Of a stretch of 64,000 nt of DNA, positions 55,010 to 63,645 are shown piece after piece. The number at the start of each line of letters is the position of its first letter. The stretch's first letter is position 1. This DNA comes from Kurthia huakuii LAM0618. Its GTDB lineage: Bacteria; Bacillota; Bacilli; Bacillales_A; Planococcaceae. The position numbers and the translations under genes are program-made. Under the pieces are notes generated by a model. That model did not search any database. It had not been told where the DNA came from and saw nothing but the letters and a program-made list of their open reading frames with translations. The stretch is taken from contig NZ_AYTB01000015.1 of NCBI RefSeq assembly GCF_000505545.1, forward strand, positions 1 through 64,000. The letters run 5' to 3'.

Positions 55010-57466
55010 TTAGTCTTTTTTCTTCGGTTCATTCATTTTTTTCGATAAGCCAAATGTACTTGGGATAAACACTGGCATTAAGAGAATCGCGAGGAAGACA
55101 AGGCCAATCATGACCGCGACGGCTACTTGAATGAGCGTGTTAATGCCTGATGGGATAAGCGCTGCGAATGTGCCGCCTAAAATAACGGCTGCAGATAAAA
55201 TGACGCCACCCATTTTCTTACTTGCTTCGACAATCATGTCAAGGCCACGATTTTCTCCTTCACGGTAACGCATCATCAGGAAGATTGAGTAATCGACGCC
55301 AAGTGTGATGAGCATAATGTACGTGAAGAATGGCACGTTCCAACTTAGCGTTGGCTCGCCTAAGAACGTCGCTGTTAGCCATTCGGTAATGCCTAGACTT
55401 GCAAAACTTGCGACAACAAGGGCGATTAAAATTGTCACCGTTTGTGCAAGTGACCGTGTAATAAACAGGAGCATTAGCGAAATACCGACTAAAATAATAA
55501 TAATACTACGCTGGAAATCACTGTCAGACATTTGCTGTAAATCGACGTTTGACATCGTTTTACCGCCGAGGTAGGCATCGGTATCATGTAGCACCGATGA
55601 ACCTTCGACAAATGAATGGACGACGCTTTGCGTTTCTTTCATAATATCCATTGCCTCTGCGGTATATGGATTTTCAGTTAAAATAATGCGCATCGTCGTC
55701 GTATTTTGGTCTTCATTCATATACGCATCTAAACTTTGTTTAAAGTCTTTACTTGTAAGCACGTCGTCTGGCACATACAATACATCGCTGTTGCCTTTCG
55801 CCGCTTCACTCGTATAATCTTGTGTCTCGCTCAAGCCTTTTTCGACTTGCTTCAGACCATCTGTTGCTTGATTTAATCCTTGTGCCTGCGCCTCAGCTTG
55901 TGCGGCCATTTGCTGTGCAACTTGCGGTGGCAGTAGCGCCGCTGTTTGTTGCGTCGCAGCAGCCGATTGACTTGCCGCATCTTCTAAACCGCTACGCACA
56001 TCATTTGTGCCTTTTTCCATTTTTTCAAGGCTATCGGTCACCGTATTAAGCTGATCGCCTAAATACAGTTCCTTAATTTTTTCACCTTCAGGACGTGTGA
56101 CACTATACACTTTATCGATGCCTTTTACTTCTTCTAAACGAGCAGTTAGGCGGTCAATTTCTTGTAGAGACTCGGCCGATGTCAAGTTATCATCACTTTT
56201 AATGACAAGTGTCGTCGGTGCACTCATACCAGCCGGGAATTTATCTGAAATCAAATTAATCGCTTGTTTCGATTCATATTTATCACTAATTTCTGTTAAA
56301 TCGTTAAAATTCAGTTTACCTGAATACATTAAAATCGACGGTACGGCAATAATCGCGACAATCGCAAGTGCGACAAATGGACGCGCAAACGATTGTTTCG
56401 CAAGGAAGCCCCATAATTTATTATCCGCATGGGATTTTACATTTTTCACCGGCCAGAACAACTTCATACCAAGTAGCCCCATGAAGAATGGATTTAACGT
56501 AAACAGGACGACTAACAATACAAGAACGCCGATTGCGACGCCCCCTGTTGCGCGGTAGAAGCTAAATTCTGCGAAGAATAATGCCACTAAACCGAACAAG
56601 ACGGCGATGCCACTATAAAGTACGGTGCGCCCCGCTGTTTTGTACGTGTCTTTAATGGCGTGCAGCACATGACCTTTTGCTGCGAGCTCTTCTTTAAAGC
56701 GCGTAAACAGTAAAATATTGTAGTCGGTCCCAATCCCGAACAAGATGACGACTAAAAAGACTTGTGTAAAGTTTGAGAACGGGAAGTTGTAACCTTCGAC
56801 TAAATGCGCGATGATACTTAGTGACACGATGTACGATACGCCGACTGATAACAGCGACACAAACGGGACAACCGGTGAACGGAACACGATAATTAAAATA
56901 ATAATAATGAAAATAATCGCGACAATTTCGGTTTTTTGCACGCCTTCTTGTGACGTTTGTGCAAAGTCATCCATGACAACGTCGCTACCGGTAATATACG
57001 TTTTCATCGGTAGATCTTTTAATTTCTCGTCTAACTTATCGGCCACTTCAGTAGCACTTTCTAACTCTTTTTTAATCGACAACTGATTAATAATCGTCGT
57101 CTTATCTTTACTGACGAGCTGGTCCTCTGTTTGCTTACTATCATTGTAAAATAACGTATCGGTAATGCCATATTCTTTTTTATGGTCCTTGAAATATTGC
57201 AATACGTCATTCATCTTTTCTTTATCTGCTTTCGAGAGCCCGTCTTCATCATTGAACACAATCGCAAAATCATATGTCGATTTCCCATTGTTATTCATAT
57301 CATTTAAAATCGACGCGGCTTTTTCACTTTCAAAATCTGCCGGCAGCTCGATTTGCCCTTTTTCCTGCCCTAGCTTTTGCAAGTCAGGTAATGCGACAAC
57401 CGCCACGACAACCGCGACAATCCAAAAAATGAGCGCGAGCGTGCGCATATTTTTTAAATTTTTCAT
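55010..57466 (-). CDS. MMPL/RND-family exporter (YdfJ-like)
   Basis: The 818-residue membrane transporter has two homologous halves. Each has one N-terminal helix, a large extracytoplasmic loop and a five-helix bundle (first half with GIGTDYNILLFTRFKEELAAKG, second half with LGVDYSIFLMMRYREGENRG, the conserved GxGxDY/LGVDY signature of MMPL proteins). The second loop contains a Gln/Ala-rich coiled-coil section. It should export a hydrophobic or toxic compound using the proton gradient. It follows a MarR-family gene with a four-base overlap, so the regulator and pump form one operon. Confidence 0.92.
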   Translation of the reverse strand: MKNLKNMRTLALIFWIVAVVVAVVALPDLQKLGQEKGQIELPADFESEKAASILNDMNNNGKSTYDFAIVFNDEDGLSKADKEKMNDVLQYFKDHKKEYGITDTLFYNDSKQTEDQLVSKDKTTIINQLSIKKELESATEVADKLDEKLKDLPMKTYITGSDVVMDDFAQTSQEGVQKTEIVAIIFIIIILIIVFRSPVVPFVSLLSVGVSYIVSLSIIAHLVEGYNFPFSNFTQVFLVVILFGIGTDYNILLFTRFKEELAAKGHVLHAIKDTYKTAGRTVLYSGIAVLFGLVALFFAEFSFYRATGGVAIGVLVLLVVLFTLNPFFMGLLGMKLFWPVKNVKSHADNKLWGFLAKQSFARPFVALAIVAIIAVPSILMYSGKLNFNDLTEISDKYESKQAINLISDKFPAGMSAPTTLVIKSDDNLTSAESLQEIDRLTARLEEVKGIDKVYSVTRPEGEKIKELYLGDQLNTVTDSLEKMEKGTNDVRSGLEDAASQSAAATQQTAALLPPQVAQQMAAQAEAQAQGLNQATDGLKQVEKGLSETQDYTSEAAKGNSDVLYVPDDVLTSKDFKQSLDAYMNEDQNTTTMRIILTENPYTAEAMDIMKETQSVVHSFVEGSSVLHDTDAYLGGKTMSNVDLQQMSDSDFQRSIIIILVGISLMLLFITRSLAQTVTILIALVVASFASLGITEWLTATFLGEPTLSWNVPFFTYIMLITLGVDYSIFLMMRYREGENRGLDMIVEASKKMGGVILSAAVILGGTFAALIPSGINTLIQVAVAVMIGLVFLAILLMPVFIPSTFGLSKKMNEPKKKD

Positions 57467-57915
57467 GCTTTTTCCCCTTTCTCATCAATTCGTTGTTGAA
57501 TAATCGTTAATAATTTAATAAACGTTTCTAATTGTTCATCTTCCTCAAAATCTGCAAACCACTCTTCGATGAGCGCACAGTATTGATTGTTAATTTGTGT
57601 TAATACCGCCGCGCCTTGCGTTGTCAGATGCACAAGTTTGTAACGCTTATCCCCCGTTGGAGATGGTACATATTCAATATACCCGTGTGTTAATAATTTA
57701 CTCAGCCGATTGGATACAGCACTTTTTTGAACGTTTTGAAATTTGGCAATCTCACTTGGATACTTGTCGCCCTGTATGTTCAAATAATTCAATACCTCAT
57801 ACTGCTCAAGTGATAACCCTTTAAACGCATCCTCATTCAATTCCTTTGTTACAAGCTCATTCCCTGAAATCATGACGCGTTCAAGCAATTTAATAGCATG
57901 TGCAATACGTTCCAT
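57463..57915 (-). CDS. MarR-family transcriptional regulator
   Basis: This 150-residue winged-helix regulator has LSLEQYEVLNYLNIQGDKYPSEIAKF and VQKSAVSNRLSKLLTHGYIEYV, followed by the wing PTGDKRYKLVHLTTQGAAVL and a C-terminal dimerisation helix. The ATG for MERIAHAI is preferred, since AGGGGGTG lies seven bases upstream; a GTG three codons earlier overlaps that site. An inverted repeat overlaps this ribosome site, suggesting repression of its own operon with the MMPL exporter, relieved by a small-molecule ligand. Confidence 0.92.
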   Translation of the reverse strand: MERIAHAIKLLERVMISGNELVTKELNEDAFKGLSLEQYEVLNYLNIQGDKYPSEIAKFQNVQKSAVSNRLSKLLTHGYIEYVPSPTGDKRYKLVHLTTQGAAVLTQINNQYCALIEEWFADFEEDEQLETFIKLLTIIQQRIDEKGEKA

Positions 57916-57924
57916 TACAAGCAC

Positions 57925-57952
57925 CCCCTATACAGTTGATAGTTTATAGGGG
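57925..57952 (-). promoter_or_regulatory. Putative MarR operator
   Basis: CCCCTATA (57925-57932) and TATAGGGG (57945-57952) form an inverted repeat with a 12-base spacer, ending nine bases from the marR ATG and covering its ribosome site. Confidence 0.55.
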
Positions 57953-57971
57953 TGAACTACTTATTGTCAAC

Positions 57972-58003
57972 AAAAAAACTCATTCGCCTTAGCCAATGAG
58001 TTT
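57972..58003 (-). terminator. Terminator overlapping the end of the TetR gene
   Basis: AAACTCATT (57976-57984) pairs with AATGAGTTT (57995-58003), followed on the minus strand by a T-run; the TetR stop codon at 57989-57991 lies in the loop. Confidence 0.8.
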
Positions 58004-58831
58004 CACAAAATCATGAATTGCTGGATAATTTTTTTCAAGTGTTGCGGTGAGTTGATGCTTAATTTGTGCGGTCAGTGCTGGATTCGTCACCGATAGCTCG
58101 CGGTGGCTTAGCAACAGCTCAATATATTCCTTTAGAAGCGGCGCATTGTCGACATCATGCGTTAAGAGCCATTGAATTAATTGATCGGCCGCTTCGGTAA
58201 ATCGCTCCTTGCATGTCATTTGCTGCTCAAATGGAAACTCTTCCATTGAAAATAACGGCTGCTCTTCTAATTTTGGTAATGTAAAAATCATTAAATCGAC
58301 ACAATAATTTACGACCTCGCGTAGTGACCGCGGCTGGTCAACGAGGCGATTAAAGCTCACATGATAATTGAGTAACGACTCAACAAACTGTGTTGCTGCA
58401 AAGGTGGCATGAGGATACAAGTGACCAAAGGCACGCTTGACATAAATATGAAGCCACTGCATACGATGGACACGTAAATCTTCCGCATAGCGTACTAAAT
58501 CAATATCCTTCTCGCCAGCAGCTTCTGCGACAATTTGATTAATGCGTGCAGCTTGCTCTTTTTCACGCGACAAATAAATCACTTCGCGCAGCAGCTCCTC
58601 ATCGGTACCTCGATGCTGCACCGTTAACAGCGCACGCTCCTCTTTCATATGCTCTTGAAAAGCGCGCGTAATTTCAACGAGTAGTGCTGCCTTCGATGCA
58701 AAGTGATTGTAAAACGTCCCTCTCGATACATTGCTGTCTTTGACGATGTCTGCAATCGACGTTTCCACGTAACCTTTTTCCTTAAATAAACGATGCGCCG
58801 CCTTTTGCATCGCAAATTGTTTTTCATTCAT
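57989..58831 (-). CDS. TetR/AcrR-family regulator (long type)
   Basis: The 280-residue protein has an N-terminal helix-turn-helix: KAAHRLFKEKGYVETSIADI followed by VKDSNVSRGTFYNHFASKAALL. The C-terminal part (about 220 residues) is longer than in the usual 190-210 residue member and is all helical. It is divergent from nothing close: the next upstream gene is 740 bases away. No operator was spotted. Its regulon is unknown; the MarR-MMPL operon downstream is separated by a terminator. Confidence 0.87.
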   Translation of the reverse strand: MNEKQFAMQKAAHRLFKEKGYVETSIADIVKDSNVSRGTFYNHFASKAALLVEITRAFQEHMKEERALLTVQHRGTDEELLREVIYLSREKEQAARINQIVAEAAGEKDIDLVRYAEDLRVHRMQWLHIYVKRAFGHLYPHATFAATQFVESLLNYHVSFNRLVDQPRSLREVVNYCVDLMIFTLPKLEEQPLFSMEEFPFEQQMTCKERFTEAADQLIQWLLTHDVDNAPLLKEYIELLLSHRELSVTNPALTAQIKHQLTATLEKNYPAIHDFVKLIG

Positions 58832-59571
58832 GTTTTTTACTTCCTTTAATTCGTTATTGCCTCTATTATAATTGATTTTTGAATTTTACAATAGCTCTCA
58901 GATTCTAGCGCTCAGAAATCGCTCAAAAGCTCTAGCAGCGTGTTTTGGATACAACATAATTAAAAATATGTGCCAATTCGCGACAATTGACTGACAATTT
59001 TTTTGTGAATTAGTAATCATCATGCAAAATCTGTCAACAAAACTTTTTATTTAGCGACAACAACACATATAATTATCATTTTTGATTCCCGAAAAAGGGC
59101 TATTTTGTGCAAAATCGGGGTTCTAACGGGCATTTTTTGTCGAAAATCAGCCGTTTTTTTAAGCTTTTGTGGGCCGATCAAGCGGCTTGTTGTCATTTAT
59201 TCAAAAAACGCGTGCTGCGGCAGCCATTCGCATTTTTTGTGTGTGGAAAATGCCCTATTTTAGCAGAAACCGGCTCAAAAATACCCGTCAGAGACCGAAA
59301 ACAAGCCCATTTTTAAACGCTGCTGTTACAAAAACGTTGTAATTATCGCCACATACTTAACAACTATCACTGATTTTTCTTTTCCAGCGCAAATAACTAA
59401 TAAATCGGCGCGCCAATAGCCTTAGTACTGTCACTTATCGTTAAATATGTTGTATTGAAAACACGCTACTTGAGCTCATGAGCGATTTGTCATCCGTACT
59501 TTCATAATGGAAGCGCTGGTCACGTAACGATCGAAAATAATCGCACGTTGCTTACAAGTATTGTTTTGCGC
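58832..59571. other. 740-bp intergenic stretch with patterned GC/T-rich sequence
   Basis: No convincing gene. From about 59080 to 59320 the composition changes to alternating GGGC- or CCGA-type blocks and T- or A-runs, with many small inverted and direct repeats. Examples are GCATTTT (59228-59234) pairing with AAAATGC (59247-59253), and the direct repeat GCATTTTTTGT-n-GAAAAT near 59128 and 59229. A 69-codon frame lies over it but has no ribosome site. It could be a non-coding RNA, a degenerate repeat or a mobile remnant. Confidence 0.45.
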
Positions 59572-60279
59572 TTAAACATTGTTCTGACTTCGCACATAAC
59601 GCAATGCCCGGCTAAGTACAGCCGGCAGCACCGACAAATGATTTTCTTCTGGCGCAATATACCAATTGTGCGGCACAGCATTGAAATTCGCAAGCAAGCG
59701 TTCAATCGGTCCATGCATCGAACGTTCAAACTCACCCGCTGCGATGTACAAACCATGCGGTGGATTTTTTTCAACGCGCGCTGTGTCATAGCCTAGTAGC
59801 TCCTCATCATTCCACCACACCGACGGACTAATGGCGATGTAATGCGTGAAATCTTTTGGTGACGTCAGCATATGCCACAACACGTACAAGCCAGATAAAC
59901 TATGCCCAAGTAACGCTCCGATTGGATAATGTGATGCCATATGCGGCTTTAACTGCTGCGTCAAAAATTGCTGAAACTGATGTGCACCACCAAACGGGCC
60001 GTCTTGTGGCATCGGAAATGTTTTTGACACGGCATAATGGGCAGCTTGTGGTGTGAAATCATAAAAACGCTGCGCGGGTCGTTGTTCAATGCTGACAACA
60101 ATCATACGCGAAATTTTTGTTAGCTTGCGCATTTTCATTTGGCTCTCGATAATCGCTCGCACAAGCGCTCCGTTATGGGCCCCGTCTAGTACATAGAGCA
60201 CTGGAAATCCTTCTTTTGGATGTGGTTTTTCGGGAATTGTCACTGTAATTGTGTACGTGTTCAGTGTAAATTGATCCAT
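59572..60279 (-). CDS. Alpha/beta-hydrolase esterase (IroE/BesA-like)
   Basis: The 235-residue protein belongs to the putative esterase family that includes enterochelin and bacillibactin trilactone esterases. The core has GFPVLYVLDGAHNGAL, the nucleophile elbow IGALLGHSLSGLYVLWHML (catalytic serine in GHSLSG), and YIAISPSVWWNDEELL. A histidine in PEENHLSVLPAVLSRAL completes the triad. There is no signal peptide, so it acts in the cytoplasm. No siderophore gene is nearby, so the substrate is an inference. AAAGGAG precedes the ATG. Confidence 0.85.
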   Translation of the reverse strand: MDQFTLNTYTITVTIPEKPHPKEGFPVLYVLDGAHNGALVRAIIESQMKMRKLTKISRMIVVSIEQRPAQRFYDFTPQAAHYAVSKTFPMPQDGPFGGAHQFQQFLTQQLKPHMASHYPIGALLGHSLSGLYVLWHMLTSPKDFTHYIAISPSVWWNDEELLGYDTARVEKNPPHGLYIAAGEFERSMHGPIERLLANFNAVPHNWYIAPEENHLSVLPAVLSRALRYVRSQNNV

Positions 60280-60353
60280 TTTTTAAGCTCCTTTCAAAAT
60301 TTTGCCTAGTATGGATTAAAGCGGGTATCGAGCAAATGAATGGGGGAATTATA

Positions 60354-60659
60354 ATGAAAAAATTGGTGAAAATTTCGGCCGCGACGGTCATTCTTTGCTC
60401 AACGTTATTTAGTACAACAGTAGGGCCTACAACACAGGCAGAAGCTTCGAGTACGTATAAGAATTGTACTGCATTTAACAAAAAATATCCTTATGGTGTA
60501 CGTAAATCGACCAGCACAAAAAATAGAGTGAAAAAGCGCAGCGGTGGGACAGTTTACGAAAGAAGTTACGCGAAGGTATCCGCATCGATATACAAAAAAG
60601 CGACGCGATTCAATTCTGATTTGGACCGCGATAAAGATGGCATCGCCTGTGAACGATAA
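60354..60659 (+). CDS. Secreted excalibur-domain protein
   Basis: The 101-residue protein starts with a signal peptide (KLVKISAATVILCSTLFSTT, likely cut near AEASS), followed by a cysteine-containing segment YKNCTAFNKKYPYGV. A C-terminal excalibur calcium-binding motif, SDLDRDKDGIACER, ends it. The motif has the expected DxDxDGxxCE pattern. Such proteins are found on the cell surface or secreted in Bacillales, with unclear function. The start is the ATG nine bases after GGGGG; a frame six codons longer is less likely. Confidence 0.9.
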   Translation: MKKLVKISAATVILCSTLFSTTVGPTTQAEASSTYKNCTAFNKKYPYGVRKSTSTKNRVKKRSGGTVYERSYAKVSASIYKKATRFNSDLDRDKDGIACER

Positions 60660-60665
60660 TTTTTT

Positions 60666-60700
60666 TAAGAAGCGCTCGCTTGATGAGGGCTTCTTTTTTT
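60666..60700 (+). terminator. Terminator of the excalibur gene
   Basis: AAGAAGC-CTC pairs with GAG-GCTTCTT, followed by TTTTT. Confidence 0.82.
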
Positions 60701-60745
60701 ATTTTTCGCTATAATAAAAGGACTAGCACGAGGGGGAGTTACAAC

Positions 60746-61504
60746 ATGCAAAGTAAAAATAAAACGGTCATGCGTTCAATGGAAATTTTAAATTTATTTA
60801 TCCATCATGCCAAGCTATCATTTAATGAAATCGTGGAACATTCGGGGATTCCAAAAACATCGGCTTATCGCATGGTACAGACGCTTGAAGAGATGGATTT
60901 ACTTGATAAGGATGCCAATGGGCACTATAGCTTGGGCGTACTCTTTTTGCGTTTTGGGCATCTCGTATCGGAGCGTATGGACATTCGTCAGCTAGCGATA
61001 CCGGCGATGGAGAAGCTACATAAAGAAACTGGGCAAGCGATTAATTTAATTATTCGTGACCGCGATGAAGCTGTTTATATCGAAAAAATTCAATCGATTC
61101 AGCCAGTGCGCCTGTATACGATGATTGGCCGCCGTACACCACTTTATGCTGGGGCTTGTGCGCGCGTCATTTTATCATTTCTACCGGCACAACAGCGCGA
61201 GGAATATTTAAAGCGTGTCGAACTTGTACCATTTGCAAAAGGCACGATTGCGACCATTGAGGATTTGCGCCAGTCAATTTCGCAAACGCGCAATGTCGGC
61301 TATACCATTAGCTATTCAGAGCTTGAAGATTTTACCGCGGCAATTGCGTTTCCGATTTTAGATTATAAAGGTGACATTATTGCTGGCATTAGCATCGCAG
61401 GCATCGAGAAGGACTATGAAGGAGAAGCTTTAGAACATTTTATTACGCTTGGCAAACAGTCAGCGAGTGAAATTTCAGCGAAGCTTGGCTATATTGAATC
61501 GTAA
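60746..61504 (+). CDS. IclR-family transcriptional regulator
   Basis: This 252-residue regulator has an N-terminal winged helix (MRSMEILNLFIHHAKLSFNE, SGIPKTSAYRMVQTLEEMDLL) and a C-terminal effector domain. The effector domain has ETGQAINLIIRDRDEAVYIE, RRTPLYAGACARVILSFLP, GYTISYSELEDFTAAIAFPI and GIEKDYEGEALEHFI. It is the usual length. IclR proteins control catabolic genes in response to small carboxylates; no obvious target gene is adjacent. GAGGGGGAG precedes the ATG. A MerR-type regulator follows 14 bases downstream, so the two may share a transcript. Confidence 0.93.
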   Translation: MQSKNKTVMRSMEILNLFIHHAKLSFNEIVEHSGIPKTSAYRMVQTLEEMDLLDKDANGHYSLGVLFLRFGHLVSERMDIRQLAIPAMEKLHKETGQAINLIIRDRDEAVYIEKIQSIQPVRLYTMIGRRTPLYAGACARVILSFLPAQQREEYLKRVELVPFAKGTIATIEDLRQSISQTRNVGYTISYSELEDFTAAIAFPILDYKGDIIAGISIAGIEKDYEGEALEHFITLGKQSASEISAKLGYIES

Positions 61505-61518
61505 GTGAGGACTTTAGT

Positions 61519-62355
61519 ATGAAACAACATTATTTTACAATCGGCGAAGTGTCGAAAATGATTCATCTGCCGGTGCGGACACTGCATTACTATGATGAAA
61601 TTGGTCTATTTAAGCCAGCCTACGTCGATACGGCGACAAATTACCGCTATTATAGTGAAGTGCAGCTTGCCAATATGGATTTGATTAAATCATTAAAATA
61701 CATCGGGACGTCGCTGAATGACATTAAACACGCACAAAATTTTACGCCTGAGGAGCTCTTTACTTTTTTACGTGAGCAGCAAGAGCGAGTTAATGACAAG
61801 TTGCGTAAAATGCAGGAAGTACAGCTTGTGCTGCGTAAAACGATGAAGCAACTTGAAGAGCAAATTAAAATTCCGGTCTATGAGGAAATTTATGAAAAAG
61901 ATGAGGAAGCAGAGCGTTTATTGGCTGTGAAAACGCCGAATTTTTCATTTCCAGATGACCCAAGCGATTATTTTAATTCAGTCATTGAAGCGTTAGAGCA
62001 AAGTGGTAGCGCCGTCAATATGCGTTATGGCGGCATTTATCCGCTCCAAAACTATGAAAAAATTGAGAACTTGCGCTATGATTATTTGTTTATGCCACTC
62101 CTAACGTCGCACCCATTTGATTACCGAGAGACAAATATGGATTTGATGATGTTACCAGAAGGACATTATGCGTGCATCGCCTTTGAATATACGTTTGAGC
62201 GCTACTTACCGAATTATGAAAAGCTCTACCGCGCCATTGAAGCAAATGGTTGGAACGCACAGTCCCCGATTTATGAGCTTTTTTTGCCGACAAGTTTTTC
62301 GCCCAATACTGCGCCGACGTATATTGTCGAGCTAAAAGTGAAAATTGGGGCTTGA
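61519..62355 (+). CDS. MerR-family regulator with GyrI-like effector domain (BmrR/BltR type)
   Basis: The 278-residue protein has an N-terminal MerR domain (YFTIGEVSKMIHLPVRTLHYYDEIGLFKP read in two parts, ATNYRYYSEVQLANMDLIKSL). A coiled-coil dimer helix follows (EQQERVNDKLRKMQEVQLVL), then a C-terminal multidrug-binding domain, ending EANGWNAQSPIYELFLPTSF. It lies directly upstream of a multidrug MFS pump, with a MerR-type promoter of 19-base spacing between the genes. Activation of the pump by a drug-bound regulator is the clear prediction. Confidence 0.92.
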   Translation: MKQHYFTIGEVSKMIHLPVRTLHYYDEIGLFKPAYVDTATNYRYYSEVQLANMDLIKSLKYIGTSLNDIKHAQNFTPEELFTFLREQQERVNDKLRKMQEVQLVLRKTMKQLEEQIKIPVYEEIYEKDEEAERLLAVKTPNFSFPDDPSDYFNSVIEALEQSGSAVNMRYGGIYPLQNYEKIENLRYDYLFMPLLTSHPFDYRETNMDLMMLPEGHYACIAFEYTFERYLPNYEKLYRAIEANGWNAQSPIYELFLPTSFSPNTAPTYIVELKVKIGA

Positions 62356-62382
62356 CCTTACAGTTACTGTAGCCTTTAATAT
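62352..62382 (+). promoter_or_regulatory. MerR-controlled promoter of the MFS pump
   Basis: TTGACC (62352-62357) and TAATAT (62377-62382) are separated by 19 bases, the stretched spacing typical of MerR-family targets. The dyad TACAGTTACTGTA sits in the middle of the spacer. The stop codon of the regulator gene (TGA, 62353-62355) lies inside the -35 box. Confidence 0.88.
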
Positions 62383-62416
62383 TAAAACTACTTTAAAGAT
62401 GTAAGAGGGTAACAAC

Positions 62417-63607
62417 ATGAGTAAAAAAAGTTCCATCACACTAAGTATTTTATTAGTCAATTTATTTATCGCCTTCCTCGGTATTGGACTTGTTATTCCT
62501 GTACTACCAAGGTTGATGAATGAATTGCACATTAGTGGACAAGTCGTCGGTTATTTAACGGCGGCGTTCGCACTCACACAGCTTATTTTCTCCCCATTTG
62601 CTGGGAAAGCTGTCGACCGCTTCGGACGAAAAATTATGATTGTCCTTGGTCTGATTATTTTCGGTTTGTCGGAGCTGTTATTCGGCTTCGGGAAAACGAT
62701 TGATGTCTTATTTATTTCGCGTATTTTAGGCGGCTTAAGTGCAGCGTTCATTATGCCTGCGGTGACGGCCTTTATCGCCGATATTACGACCGACGAAAAC
62801 CGTCCAAAAGCGCTTGGCTACATGTCAGCGGCCATTTCTACCGGCTTTATTATCGGCCCAGGACTTGGCGGCTTCCTTGCAGAAATCGGAACGCGTGTGC
62901 CATTCTATTCAGCAGGGGTATTAGGTCTTGTTGCTGCGATGTTCTCGATTATTTTATTACGTGAACCAGAACGACCAGTCATTACGGAATCAGCGGGTGG
63001 CCATGAAAATAAAAGTAGCTTCCGCAAGCTACTCATGCCGATGTTTTTTATCGCATTTGCGGTCATTTTCATCTCATCATTCGGACTTGCGGCATTTGAA
63101 TCATTCTTTAGCTTATACGTCGACCATAAATTCGGCTTTAGCCCCGCAGATATTGCGATTGCGATTACCGGCGGCGCGATTTTAGGGGCCATTTTCCAAG
63201 TCGTGTTCTTTGATCCATTGATGAAAGCACTTGGCGAAATTAATTTAATTCGCATTATGCTTCTATTATCGGCCGTGCTTGTTTTTGCGATGACGCTTGT
63301 CAATTCTTATTGGATGATTATGGCTGTCACGTTTACGGTCTTTATCGGCTTTGATTTAATTCGTCCAGCAGTGACAACGTATTTATCGCGCATTGCGGGC
63401 AATGACCAAGGCTTTGTTGGCGGCATGAACTCATTTTTCACGTCACTAGCGAACGTTTTTGGCCCGGTTATTGGCGGTTTATTATTCGATATTGATATTA
63501 ACTACCCATACTATTTTGCAACGGTGTTTATTATTGCTGGACTCGCACTTGCGATGTTCTGGAAAAATCCGATGCTGAAAAAATCGGCAACAATGGAGCC
63601 GAAATAG
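62417..63607 (+). CDS. MFS multidrug efflux transporter (NorA/Blt type)
   Basis: The 396-residue protein has about twelve membrane segments. Family motifs: the N-terminal LFIAFLGIGLVIPVLPRLM, motif A as GKAVDRFGRKIMIVLGLIIF, and motif C as AAISTGFIIGPGLGGFLAEIG, which is typical of drug/proton antiporters. It should export drugs or related cationic compounds. AGAGGG lies before the ATG. Transcription comes from the MerR-type promoter; a terminator follows immediately. Confidence 0.93.
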   Translation: MSKKSSITLSILLVNLFIAFLGIGLVIPVLPRLMNELHISGQVVGYLTAAFALTQLIFSPFAGKAVDRFGRKIMIVLGLIIFGLSELLFGFGKTIDVLFISRILGGLSAAFIMPAVTAFIADITTDENRPKALGYMSAAISTGFIIGPGLGGFLAEIGTRVPFYSAGVLGLVAAMFSIILLREPERPVITESAGGHENKSSFRKLLMPMFFIAFAVIFISSFGLAAFESFFSLYVDHKFGFSPADIAIAITGGAILGAIFQVVFFDPLMKALGEINLIRIMLLLSAVLVFAMTLVNSYWMIMAVTFTVFIGFDLIRPAVTTYLSRIAGNDQGFVGGMNSFFTSLANVFGPVIGGLLFDIDINYPYYFATVFIIAGLALAMFWKNPMLKKSATMEPK

Positions 63608-63639
63608 AAAAAAGCGAGTGCCGCGGCACTCGCTTTTTT
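63608..63639. terminator. Bidirectional terminator
   Basis: AAAAAAGCGAGTGCC pairs with GGCACTCGCTTTTTT around a tiny GC loop; it serves the MFS gene and the convergent hydro-lyase gene. Confidence 0.9.
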
Positions 63640-63645
63640 GTGTCC

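Noticed and set aside
59107-59316. 69-codon plus-strand frame in the long intergenic region
   Set aside because: No ribosome site, odd composition (many Phe/Cys/Lys from T-runs), and it follows the repeat pattern of the DNA rather than codon structure.
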